Shown here: positions 8,586-14,522 of the stretch, one piece after another
Position numbering within the stretch: position 1 is the first letter of the stretch
How the letters are laid out: each line of letters opens with the position of its first letter
From: Prescottella equi
GTDB taxonomy: Bacteria > Actinomycetota > Actinomycetes > Mycobacteriales > Mycobacteriaceae
Length of the DNA: 64,000 bases
Assembly (NCBI RefSeq): GCF_002094305.1
Contig: NZ_LWTX01000003.1
Location: 434,001-498,000 of the forward strand
Direction: 5' to 3'
The notes under the pieces: model-generated
Database searches by the model: none
What the model was told of the DNA's origin: nothing
Seen by the model: the letters and a program-made list of their open reading frames with translations, nothing else
Made by a program: the position numbers and the translations under genes

Positions 8586-9475
8586 TGACGGCCCTGCTAC
8601 CGCCCGAAGTGGCGCAGGGCGTGCCGGACACACCCCGCCTTGGGCGCGGACTCGACGACTACGAGGTGTGGATGCGTGGCGCTGGCCTGTCGGACCGATG
8701 GATCGGCGACAGTCTCGCCACTCTCCGGCAGCTCGAGCGAACCGCAGGCTCCCCGGCCGCCGACGTGGAGCCCGTCGAGATCTCTCGGTTCCTCGGCCGC
8801 GCGCATCTGTCAGCGAACACCCGATCGACGTACTTCGGTCAGCTCGCCAGCTACTACCGGTGGACCGCCGATCACGGTGGCGCGAACCCCATGCAGAAGA
8901 TCCGCCGGCCACGTGTGCCGCGCTCGACACCGCGGCCAGTCAGCGACGCCGGGCTCAACCGCCTACTAGCGCAACGAATGCACCGCAGAACCCGCGCCAT
9001 GATCCTGCTCGCTGCGTTCGCCGGCCTCCGCGTTCACGAGATAGCGAAGTTCCGCGGGGAGGACCTGGACCTCGAGGAGCGCGTCATACGAGTGCAGGGC
9101 AAAGGCGGACACCGCGCGGTCCTTCCCGCACACCCCGTCCTCGTCGACATCGCCGCTTCGATGCCGACGGCAGGTTGGTGGTTCCCAGCGAACTCGACCC
9201 GACCCGGTGCGCACATTCACGGCCGGTCGGTGAGCCAGATCATCGGTCAGGCGATGCGTCGCGCCGATGTGCCCGGGACCCCGCACTCACTTCGCCACTG
9301 GTACGGGACGGCACTCGTGCGGTCGGGAACGGACCTGCGCACTGCTCAGACACTCCTTCGGCACGCCAGCCTCGCGACGACGGAGATCTACACCGCCGTA
9401 GCGGATTCCGGGCGTGCTGAGGCAATCGGCAGGCTCGGTGTCGGCATCCGCGCCGTCGAAGGGCCCGGCGTCTGA
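8585..9475 (+). CDS. Second tyrosine recombinase of the island
   Basis: This is a XerC/D-sized recombinase (296 residues from ATG; a GTG three bases earlier is an alternative). It has an N-terminal SAM-like domain (about 20-105) and a complete catalytic set: R in FAGLRVHE, K in QGKGGHR, HSLRH, H in LLRHAS and Y in TTEIYTAV. It is in the rightward operon between the unknown protein and the winged-helix gene, not next to an att site. It is therefore probably not the integrase. Resolving replicating multimers or promoting a second recombination step are possible roles; both are inference. Confidence 0.9.
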   Translation: MTALLPPEVAQGVPDTPRLGRGLDDYEVWMRGAGLSDRWIGDSLATLRQLERTAGSPAADVEPVEISRFLGRAHLSANTRSTYFGQLASYYRWTADHGGANPMQKIRRPRVPRSTPRPVSDAGLNRLLAQRMHRRTRAMILLAAFAGLRVHEIAKFRGEDLDLEERVIRVQGKGGHRAVLPAHPVLVDIAASMPTAGWWFPANSTRPGAHIHGRSVSQIIGQAMRRADVPGTPHSLRHWYGTALVRSGTDLRTAQTLLRHASLATTEIYTAVADSGRAEAIGRLGVGIRAVEGPGV

Positions 9476-9477
9476 CC

Positions 9478-9864
9478 ATGACCGCTCTGCCGGTAGACGA
9501 TCACGTCGAGGCCCCACAGCCCGCGCACAGGTTCGAGTGGGAACGGGTCATGCGGCGCGTGTCCATGCCCGCGGGTGTCAAGGGTCTCGCCTTCGTCCTG
9601 GCGAGCTATGCCGACGGCGACGGCACCCGGATCCATCCCTCGAACGCCCGTCTCGCCAATGTGATGGAGAAGTCCGAGAAGACGATCGAGCGAGGCATGA
9701 CATGGCTTGTCGCTGCTGGCTTCGTGGTCATCACCCGCCGCAGGAACAGCCGAGCGGGCATCGCCAACGAGTACCGACTGACTCTGCCCGTGGATGTGCT
9801 CGACCGGATGGTCCTCGACCCGGACGAGAAGCCAATCGTTTTACCCGACATGGGTGTCGGGTGA
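9478..9864 (+). CDS. Winged-helix protein, candidate replication initiator
   Basis: This 128-residue protein contains a winged-helix domain of the kind found in phage replication organisers: KGLAFVLASYADGDGTRIHP is followed by a recognition segment (NARLANVMEKSEKTIERGMT) and a wing (GFVVITRRRNSRAG). The last codons (LPDMGVG) are encoded by the first copy of a palindromic repeat that then recurs in the following non-coding DNA. Placing the origin repeats at the 3' end of the initiator gene is typical of phage and plasmid initiators, so replication initiation is the favoured role; transcriptional control is the alternative. Confidence 0.7.
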   Translation: MTALPVDDHVEAPQPAHRFEWERVMRRVSMPAGVKGLAFVLASYADGDGTRIHPSNARLANVMEKSEKTIERGMTWLVAAGFVVITRRRNSRAGIANEYRLTLPVDVLDRMVLDPDEKPIVLPDMGVG

Positions 9865-10020
9865 TGCGCCCTATTACCCGACACCCATGTCGGGTGAATA
9901 GACCTGTGGATGAACAGCTTCTACCCGACACCGGTGTCGGGTGATCGAGATCTATTACCCGACACCGGTGTCCCTATTACCCGACATGGGTGTCCCTATT
10001 ACCCGACACCCATGTCGGGA
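9843..10020. repeat. Iteron array: six ACCCGACA-N4-TGTCGGGT palindromes
   Basis: Copies begin at 9843, 9876, 9923, 9957, 9979 and 10001. The last three are spaced exactly 22 bp; copies 4 and 5 keep only part of the right arm (TGTC). The central four bases alternate between TGGG, CCCA (its near complement) and the self-complementary CCGG. The array follows the winged-helix gene and has no gene of its own, so it looks like the island's replication origin. The rest of the 9865-10112 gap holds nothing else recognisable. Confidence 0.7.
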
Positions 10021-10112
10021 CACCAGTCCAATACCAACCACTACCAGTCCAATAGCCCGTCCCCGGCCTGAGAACGCAAGTCACGACCGCGCGCGTGAAG
10101 GGAGAACGCACC

Positions 10113-10286
10113 ATGCCCGACCGATACGGAGACGAGCCGAGTGACGCCTCGTCATTCCACGATCCGCGATGCCGACGCGGCTGGCTCGGACAAGATCTCG
10201 AAGGGCGTCCGATTCCCTGCCTTCACTGCCGACCGCATCTGCACAAGACGGCGGACGTCAACGACCACGGAGCCCTCTACCGATGA
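10113..10286 (+). CDS. Small Cys/His protein, possible zinc finger (57 aa)
   Basis: The ATG follows an AAGGGAG ribosome site. Cysteines at residues 20, 36 and 39 plus histidines just after (CLHCRPHLH) suggest a compact metal-binding unit. The stop overlaps the next start (ATGA). No known family is recognised with confidence; similar short CxxC peptides are common in actinobacterial phage operons. Confidence 0.6.
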   Translation: MPDRYGDEPSDASSFHDPRCRRGWLGQDLEGRPIPCLHCRPHLHKTADVNDHGALYR

Positions 10287-10531
10287 CCACACGACGAGGC
10301 GGACGCACCGAACCCAGAATCGTCCCGCTCCTCATCGCGATCCTGTCCGACCGACCGAATCTGCCCGACGCAGTCTGCCGAAACGACTTCACCCTCTTCG
10401 ACGCCGCACTCCACGCCGAGAACCCGGGCGCCCGCACCACCGCACAGATCGCGGCCGAACGACTCTGCCGCCAATGCCCACACACAACCGCCTGCCCCGA
10501 GTCAGTCATCACCAGAAGGACCCCAGCATGA
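10283..10531 (+). CDS. WhiB-like protein, short form
   Basis: The 82-residue protein has the four-cysteine WhiB pattern: C32, then C62-x2-C65-x5-C71 (LCRQCPHTTAC), which binds a 4Fe-4S cluster. It lacks the G(V/I)WGG turn and the long basic C-terminal tail of cellular WhiB proteins, ending ten residues after the last cysteine. Start and stop both overlap neighbours by four bases. WhiB-like proteins of phages are known to interfere with host WhiB control of division genes; whether this short form binds the host sigma factor or DNA is unknown. Confidence 0.75.
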   Translation: MTTRRGGRTEPRIVPLLIAILSDRPNLPDAVCRNDFTLFDAALHAENPGARTTAQIAAERLCRQCPHTTACPESVITRRTPA

Positions 10532-10878
10532 AGAACCTCCTCGACAACGTCCGCCAGCTCACCGAGCGCCGCCGGGAAGCCCGCGGGGAAGAACTCTCCA
10601 CCCGCACCACCCCGATCACGCCGTGGACGGAACTCCCCGACGACCCTGTCCACCCGACCTTCGAGAACGCGACCCGGTACCTCATCGCCCAGCGGGCCCA
10701 CCAGATACACCACGACGCCCGCGACGACTACGAAGGCGTGCCGATCACCGCGACCTACATCGACGGCCTCGGCGATCAGGTCGAACTCGGACCGTGGTCA
10801 CTCTCCCGACGCGAAGCCCGTGAGCTCGCCGACTCGCTCCACGCACTCGCCGACGCACTCGACGCACAGCTCGAATGA
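10528..10878 (+). CDS. Island protein of unknown function (116 aa)
   Basis: Unrecognised. The N-terminal third is basic and helical (RQLTERRREARGE). The C-terminal part has a predicted strand (ITATYIDGLGDQVELGPWS) followed by a helix with the pattern SRREARELADSLHALADAL. The same strand-then-EAR/LAD-helix pattern occurs in the next gene and in the gene at 13631, suggesting a small family of related island proteins. It overlaps both neighbours by four bases. Confidence 0.6.
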   Translation: MKNLLDNVRQLTERRREARGEELSTRTTPITPWTELPDDPVHPTFENATRYLIAQRAHQIHHDARDDYEGVPITATYIDGLGDQVELGPWSLSRREARELADSLHALADALDAQLE

Positions 10879-11228
10879 CCACGCCGCCCCTGTGCCACTC
10901 GGACGGGTGCCGGTACATCACCCGGCACCCGTCCGGGCACTGCCCCGACCACCAGAAGGCCGCCATGCGCGTACAACCCGTAACGTTCAGCCCCCGAGTC
11001 ACCCGAGGACGCAACAGCCGCCGGCCGATCACCCTCGCCGTCGCTGGCCTCACGTTCACGCTCTCGGAACCCGAGGCCCGAAACCTCGCCGACGAACTCG
11101 TAGACGCCACCGAGACCCCCACCCCGAAATCTTCGAACCCCCAGGCTCATGACTCGCCGGCCCCAGTCAGGCAATTTTTTACAGGGCCCCGAAACTCACG
11201 TGCAAAAGGACACCCACGCCATGACTGA
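10875..11228 (+). CDS. Small Cys-containing island protein (117 aa)
   Basis: The first 30 residues hold C7, C12 and C23 with histidines (CHSDGCRYITRHPSGHC), a likely zinc knuckle. The middle has a strand-helix segment, LAVAGLTFTLSEPEARNLAD, like that of the preceding gene. The last 30 residues are proline-rich and may be disordered. It overlaps the preceding stop and slightly overlaps the next start. Function is not known. Confidence 0.55.
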   Translation: MTTPPLCHSDGCRYITRHPSGHCPDHQKAAMRVQPVTFSPRVTRGRNSRRPITLAVAGLTFTLSEPEARNLADELVDATETPTPKSSNPQAHDSPAPVRQFFTGPRNSRAKGHPRHD

Positions 11229-11550
11229 CCAGAGCGAACACTATCCCGCCGCCACACCGCTCACCGGCGAAGAACTGCGCCAGTACGCTATCGCGACGGT
11301 CGCGCACGCCGTCCGCGCCAGGCAGGCGCAGCAGCGCGTCGACACTCAGACCACGAAGACGGCCGCCGACGAGTTCGCCGCGCTCGACGAAACGATCCGT
11401 CTCGCGCTGCGGTCCTACGTTCAGCCGCGCGTGTTCGTCCGCGAAGTGCTCGCCGTCGTCCTCGAGCAGTGCCCCGAACTCGTCGGCCGCCTCGACGCTC
11501 TGCTTGACCAGGCACTTATTCACGCCGACGTGACCGGGCAGTGGCCGTGA
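11221..11550 (+). CDS. Island protein of unknown function (109 aa)
   Basis: The ATG was chosen because it has an AAAGGA ribosome site; an in-frame start 72 bp upstream lies inside the previous gene. The protein is almost wholly helical and mildly acidic (EELRQYAIATVAHAVRARQA, later VREVLAVVLEQCPELVGRLD). No motif or family is recognised. Confidence 0.6.
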   Translation: MTDQSEHYPAATPLTGEELRQYAIATVAHAVRARQAQQRVDTQTTKTAADEFAALDETIRLALRSYVQPRVFVREVLAVVLEQCPELVGRLDALLDQALIHADVTGQWP

Positions 11551-11942
11551 AGATCCACCCGTCCGCACACGCCGTGGCCACACCACCCGGCTCGGTCCTG
11601 CTGTCGCCGTTCGCGGTTCGTGTCCTCGCCGACGCCCTTGACGAGTTCACGCGACTTCACCGCACTTACGAGCCGACCAAGCATCTGCGTCCCGACGCCG
11701 AGGCCGTCATCGCTCGTGTCACCGGTCTCTCACGCCGTAGTCATGTGTCGCGTGACGAAATCGACGGAGTCACAGCCATTCCGGAGACTGGCGACGTTGA
11801 CACCGCGACCGCCGCGAAGCTGCTCGGCATCACGACCGGAGGCGTACGCCGCCGCATCTACGCCGGACGGATCGCAGCCCACCACGACGGAAAGACCTGG
11901 CGCATACCGCGCCACCAACTCCCAGGAGCACCGACACGATGA
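11547..11942 (+). CDS. HTH DNA-binding protein (excisionase-type domain at C-terminus)
   Basis: The start GTG overlaps the previous stop (GTGA); a GTG six bases upstream is possible. Residues about 85-130 form an excisionase/MerR-type helix-turn-helix: DTATAAKLLGITTGGVRRRI followed by a wing with KTWRIPRHQL. The N-terminal 80 residues are helical with no known family. It immediately precedes the capsid gene, with which it shares an ATGA overlap. It may be a late-gene regulator or a packaging-related DNA-binding factor (a small-terminase-like role is conceivable but unsupported by any specific motif). Confidence 0.65.
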   Translation: MKIHPSAHAVATPPGSVLLSPFAVRVLADALDEFTRLHRTYEPTKHLRPDAEAVIARVTGLSRRSHVSRDEIDGVTAIPETGDVDTATAAKLLGITTGGVRRRIYAGRIAAHHDGKTWRIPRHQLPGAPTR

Positions 11943-12934
11943 CCGCGCCCGCACACCAGCCCACCAGAGCCGAACGCCGGCGCGCTGGCGCCGCGATCAA
12001 GGCGCAGATCATCGCCCGTCGCTCCGGACAGAAAGGCACCGCACAGATGACCCGTTCCTCGACGTCGACGATCTACTCCGGAATCGGAGGCGGCGCGACC
12101 GTCAACCACGTCCTCGCCCAGCCCGACATCATCGCCGCGAAGATCGGCGACAACCTCACCACCTCGGTCACCTCCGCGGTGTTCGGTGACGCCACCAGCC
12201 AGGCCGTCGGCGGCGCGATCCTTTACCAGACCGTCCATCCTGGCGACGAGTTCACCGACGGCGACATCACCGCCCGCGCCGAGGGCGCCGAGTACCAGCT
12301 CGTCCGCCTGCCTGAGCCGGACGTGCGCCGCGACCCCGTCGAAGACCTCGGTGGAAAGTTCATCTGCACCGAGGAGGCGATCACCCGGAACGTGCTCCCG
12401 GTCCTGACCAACGGCATCACCCAGGTGTCCGCCTCCCTCCGCAAGGCGATCGACGGGCGCACCATCGACACCCTCGAGGCCGCCGTCGCCGAGTACAGCC
12501 TCGACCTGCCCGGCCACAACTGGAGCACCTACATCGGTGGGGGAGCGACCCCGACGCCGAACGCTCAGTCACCGCTGGCCGACCTCGTCCAGGCACAGCT
12601 GAGTTTCGACGTCGACGGCATGGGCGCAGTGACCAGCACTCTGATCGTCCACCCCGAACAGGCCGCCGCCCTGCGCATCGCCTACGGCCCCGACCTCGCC
12701 GACGTCCTCGACGCCGCCGGCGGTGTCACCATCCACGCCTCGACGCACATCGGACCCGGCGACGCCTACGTAATCGCAGGACAGCCCGGCGGCCTCGGCG
12801 TCGAAACCCCGCTCACCGTGCAGGTGATCCCCAAGCCCGAGAGCCGCTCGATGCTCGTCCAGGCCTACATCGTCGCGCGCCCCTACATCTCCAAGCCCTA
12901 CGCGATTCGCCGTCTCACCGGCCTCGCGGGCTGA
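11939..12934 (+). CDS. Major capsid protein (probable HK97 fold)
   Basis: This 331-residue protein has a basic N-terminal segment (about 1-36) that could act as a scaffold or delta-like region. An ordered body resembling actinophage capsid proteins follows (IYSGIGGGATVNHVLAQPDI, ILYQTVHPGDEFTDGD, ALRIAYGPDLADVLDAAGG, then PYISKPYAIRRLTG at the end). An internal ATG at codon 37 could give a form lacking the basic segment. No prohead protease, portal or terminase gene is nearby. Its pairing with a decoration protein downstream supports the capsid call. An encapsulin-like shell is the alternative. The family match is from memory of similar proteins, so it is held moderately. Confidence 0.65.
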   Translation: MTAPAHQPTRAERRRAGAAIKAQIIARRSGQKGTAQMTRSSTSTIYSGIGGGATVNHVLAQPDIIAAKIGDNLTTSVTSAVFGDATSQAVGGAILYQTVHPGDEFTDGDITARAEGAEYQLVRLPEPDVRRDPVEDLGGKFICTEEAITRNVLPVLTNGITQVSASLRKAIDGRTIDTLEAAVAEYSLDLPGHNWSTYIGGGATPTPNAQSPLADLVQAQLSFDVDGMGAVTSTLIVHPEQAAALRIAYGPDLADVLDAAGGVTIHASTHIGPGDAYVIAGQPGGLGVETPLTVQVIPKPESRSMLVQAYIVARPYISKPYAIRRLTGLAG

Positions 12935-12962
12935 CCCGACCACACCCGAGAGGACAACCAAC

Positions 12963-13331
12963 ATGGGCACCACGCCCCAGCTGTACGCGCCCGGCGCGGA
13001 CATCACCGCCCACGCCGCCACCGACCTCGAGGCAGCCCGCTTCGTGGAGGTTGCCGGACCGCGCGCCACCGGCAACATCACCGTCCGCCACGCTGCCGCC
13101 GGCAGTCGTGTCCTCGGTGTCACCGGCCGCACCACCAAGTTGGGCGAACTGACCCACATCCTGCGAGGCTCTCGCATCGTCGGAGTCGCAGCAGTCGGCA
13201 CCATCGCGGCCGGGGCGGACGTAGCTGCCGCCGGCGATGGCAAGGCGACCACAGCTGGAGCGGACGCAATCGTCGTCGGGCAAGCGGTCGACACCAGTAG
13301 CGAAGGCATCGTCTACGTCGCCCTCGCATAA
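12963..13331 (+). CDS. Capsid decoration/cement protein (DUF2190-like)
   Basis: This is a 122-residue, Ala/Gly/Val-rich, beta-structured protein without Cys, with the flow of DUF2190 capsid decoration proteins: a repeated short-strand pattern with GSRVLGVTGRTTKLGE and a closing IVVGQAVDTSSEGIVYVAL. It sits 28 bp behind the capsid gene with a GAGAGG ribosome site and is the last gene of the rightward operon. Its expected role is to stabilise the outside of the capsid. Confidence 0.65.
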   Translation: MGTTPQLYAPGADITAHAATDLEAARFVEVAGPRATGNITVRHAAAGSRVLGVTGRTTKLGELTHILRGSRIVGVAAVGTIAAGADVAAAGDGKATTAGADAIVVGQAVDTSSEGIVYVALA

Positions 13332-13334
13332 GAC

Positions 13335-13400
13335 TCCGGTGCAGGTCTCACTGCGACGGGCTCCCTTCCCCCGACGCAGTGACCGCCTCCCTGCACCGGA
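13335..13400. other. Two-tier inverted repeat after the capsid operon
   Basis: TCCGGTGCAGG at 13335-13345 pairs with CCTGCACCGGA at 13390-13400. Inside it, TCACTGCG at 13348-13355 pairs with CGCAGTGA at 13375-13382, leaving a C/T-rich loop. This large interrupted hairpin lies directly upstream of a separate terminator. It could be an RNA structure or a protein-bound DNA site. Confidence 0.6.
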
Positions 13401-13406
13401 CACCAG

Positions 13407-13441
13407 AACACCCCCGGACCCTCATCGTCCGGGGGTGTTTT
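13407..13441 (+). terminator. Rho-independent terminator of the capsid operon
   Basis: AACACCCCCGGAC and GTCCGGGGGTGTT form a perfect 13-bp stem with a 7-nt loop, followed by T residues. It ends the rightward island operon. The remaining gap to 13630 holds only a weak promoter-like pair (TTGAAC at 13559 and TAAACG at 13583) ahead of the last island gene. Confidence 0.85.
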
Positions 13442-13630
13442 GCACTGTCATCGACCGTGAGGGGCCCGATCATAATCCTGGGATCTACCTGACTCCTGAC
13501 TACCCGGCGCCCAGTCAGGAATCTCTCTCCGGCGTTTTTTCCACACCGCCACCCCTAGTTGAACTAATCGGCCGTTACGCCATAAACGAACAGACGGACA
13601 CCAGACTCGACGGTCCCTAATCTGGTCGCT

Positions 13631-13951
13631 ATGCATGCAAACTTCGGCCTGTACCGCCCCATGTCCATTCGAGCGCTCGCCCTCCCTCCCCACAAGGACG
13701 ATGAGGGTGACGACGTCGACGGTTCCATCACGATCTACCTGTTCGGTGACTCCGAGTATCAGGAGCCCAGCGTCAATCTGTCGATGACCATCGAGGAAGC
13801 GGAAGAGCTGTCCCAACAACTGGCCAACCTCGCAAAGAGCTGCCGAAACGGCGAGTACAACGCGGCGGGCCATCAGCTCGTCGAATACTCGAAGGCAAAG
13901 GACCTCGAAAAGGCACGCCGCATTCTTGGTGAAGAGGCTTCGACCAACTAG
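13631..13951 (+). CDS. Orphan island gene near the right end (106 aa)
   Basis: This gene is separated from the capsid operon by a terminator and has its own possible promoter, so it may be expressed while the island is integrated. The start is ATG 13631, with ATG 13661 as an alternative. The protein is acidic, with a strand (DGSITIYLFGDSEYQE) and a helix (MTIEEAEELSQQLANLAKSC) resembling the strand-helix unit of two other island proteins. No family is recognised. Genes in this position of satellites are often cargo such as phage defence or superinfection factors; that is inference from position alone. Confidence 0.6.
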   Translation: MHANFGLYRPMSIRALALPPHKDDEGDDVDGSITIYLFGDSEYQEPSVNLSMTIEEAEELSQQLANLAKSCRNGEYNAAGHQLVEYSKAKDLEKARRILGEEASTN

Positions 13952-13992
13952 GCGCAGGGAGGATCTACTGCCGGACGCACCATTCGTCCGCA

Positions 13993-14016
13993 CCGTCCGC
14001 AGTGCGTCCGCAGTAG
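13993..14016. repeat. Right arm-type direct repeat (two GTCCGCAGT units)
   Basis: This matches all 24 bp of the left copy at 5966-5989 in the same orientation and lies 113 bp inside the attR core. A third, imperfect GTCCGCA unit precedes it at about 13986. It is a probable integrase arm-binding site. Confidence 0.7.
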
Positions 14017-14129
14017 TTCCGCATCGCGCCATGACACGACAACGCTCTAAACGACCAAAGTCTCTGACTAAGAGCACTATTCGAGTAGCACCCAAAAACC
14101 CCCACACCAGCAAACGCCCAGATACGCAT

Positions 14130-14140
14130 TCGTGGTGAAC
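14130..14140. other. attR core (TCGTGGTGAAC)
   Basis: This is identical to the attL core over 11 bp. The sigM frame resumes immediately after it with ACLDRIRR, the sequence expected after VVN in ECF sigma factors. Confidence 0.85.
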
Positions 14141-14458
14141 GCGTGTCTCGACCGGATCCGGCGCAACCGGGTGCGGCAGACGGTGTCGCTGTCGAACGAC
14201 GACGCGGAGGATCCGGGCGACGACCGCGACCGCATCTCCGAACGCGAGACGTCGATCCTCGTCGACCAGGCCCTGCAGCGGCTCTCCCCGGACCAGCGGG
14301 CGGCCGTCGTGGCGGTCGACATGGAGGGTTACTCGGTGGCCGAGGCCGCCCGGCGGCTCGGCGTGCCCGAGGGGACCGTCAAGAGCCGCTGTGCACGCGC
14401 CCGTACCAAGCTCGCATCTCATTTGGAATACTTGCGCGATGTAGGGAACCGATCTTGA
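14132..14458 (+). pseudogene. sigM: sigM 3' fragment (linker and region 4)
   Basis: The fragment continues region 2 from ACLDRIRRNRVRQTV and contains a complete ECF region 4 (ALQRLSPDQRAAVVAVDMEG, then the -35-binding helix-turn-helix VAEAARRLGVPEGTVKSRCA). A GTG in the att core could start translation, but no ribosome site is visible, so expression alone is doubtful. It lies 64 bp before the anti-sigma gene start. Together with the 5' fragment it would make a 193-residue SigM after island excision. Confidence 0.9.
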
Positions 14459-14522
14459 TTCTCCCGCGTCAGAACAGATTGAAGGCACAATCGTGCCCCG
14501 GGAACTGCGGGTAGGAGGTGAG

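Larger units (their letters stand above)
5929..14140. mobile_element. 8.2-kb integrated phage-satellite-like island in sigM
   Basis: The island is bounded by 11-bp core repeats in sigM and by a 24-bp arm repeat near both ends. Its left end carries a leftward integrase and repressor. A rightward tightly packed operon follows: excisionase, unknown protein, second tyrosine recombinase, winged-helix protein plus iterons, small Cys proteins, WhiB-like protein, HTH protein, capsid protein and decoration protein, then a terminator and one separate orphan gene. There is no terminase, portal, tail, prohead protease or lysis gene. The content resembles phage-inducible chromosomal islands and small mycobacterial prophage-like elements such as phiRv1 more than a full prophage. 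Dependence on a helper phage is inference. Confidence 0.85.

Noticed and set aside
9843-10020. Possible CRISPR array
   Set aside because: Repeats are 20-bp palindromes with a 22-bp period and no unique spacers, and no cas genes are present; iterons fit better.
11547-11942. Small terminase subunit
   Set aside because: Only a generic excisionase-type helix-turn-helix is visible; position before the capsid gene alone is not enough.
5966-14016. 24-bp direct repeat as the att core
   Set aside because: The sigM reading frame breaks and resumes at the separate 11-bp TCGTGGTGAAC copies, so the 24-bp repeats are internal arm sites.
14132-14458. Independent small sigma-factor-like gene
   Set aside because: It has no ribosome site and starts in the att core; it is the 3' part of the split sigM.
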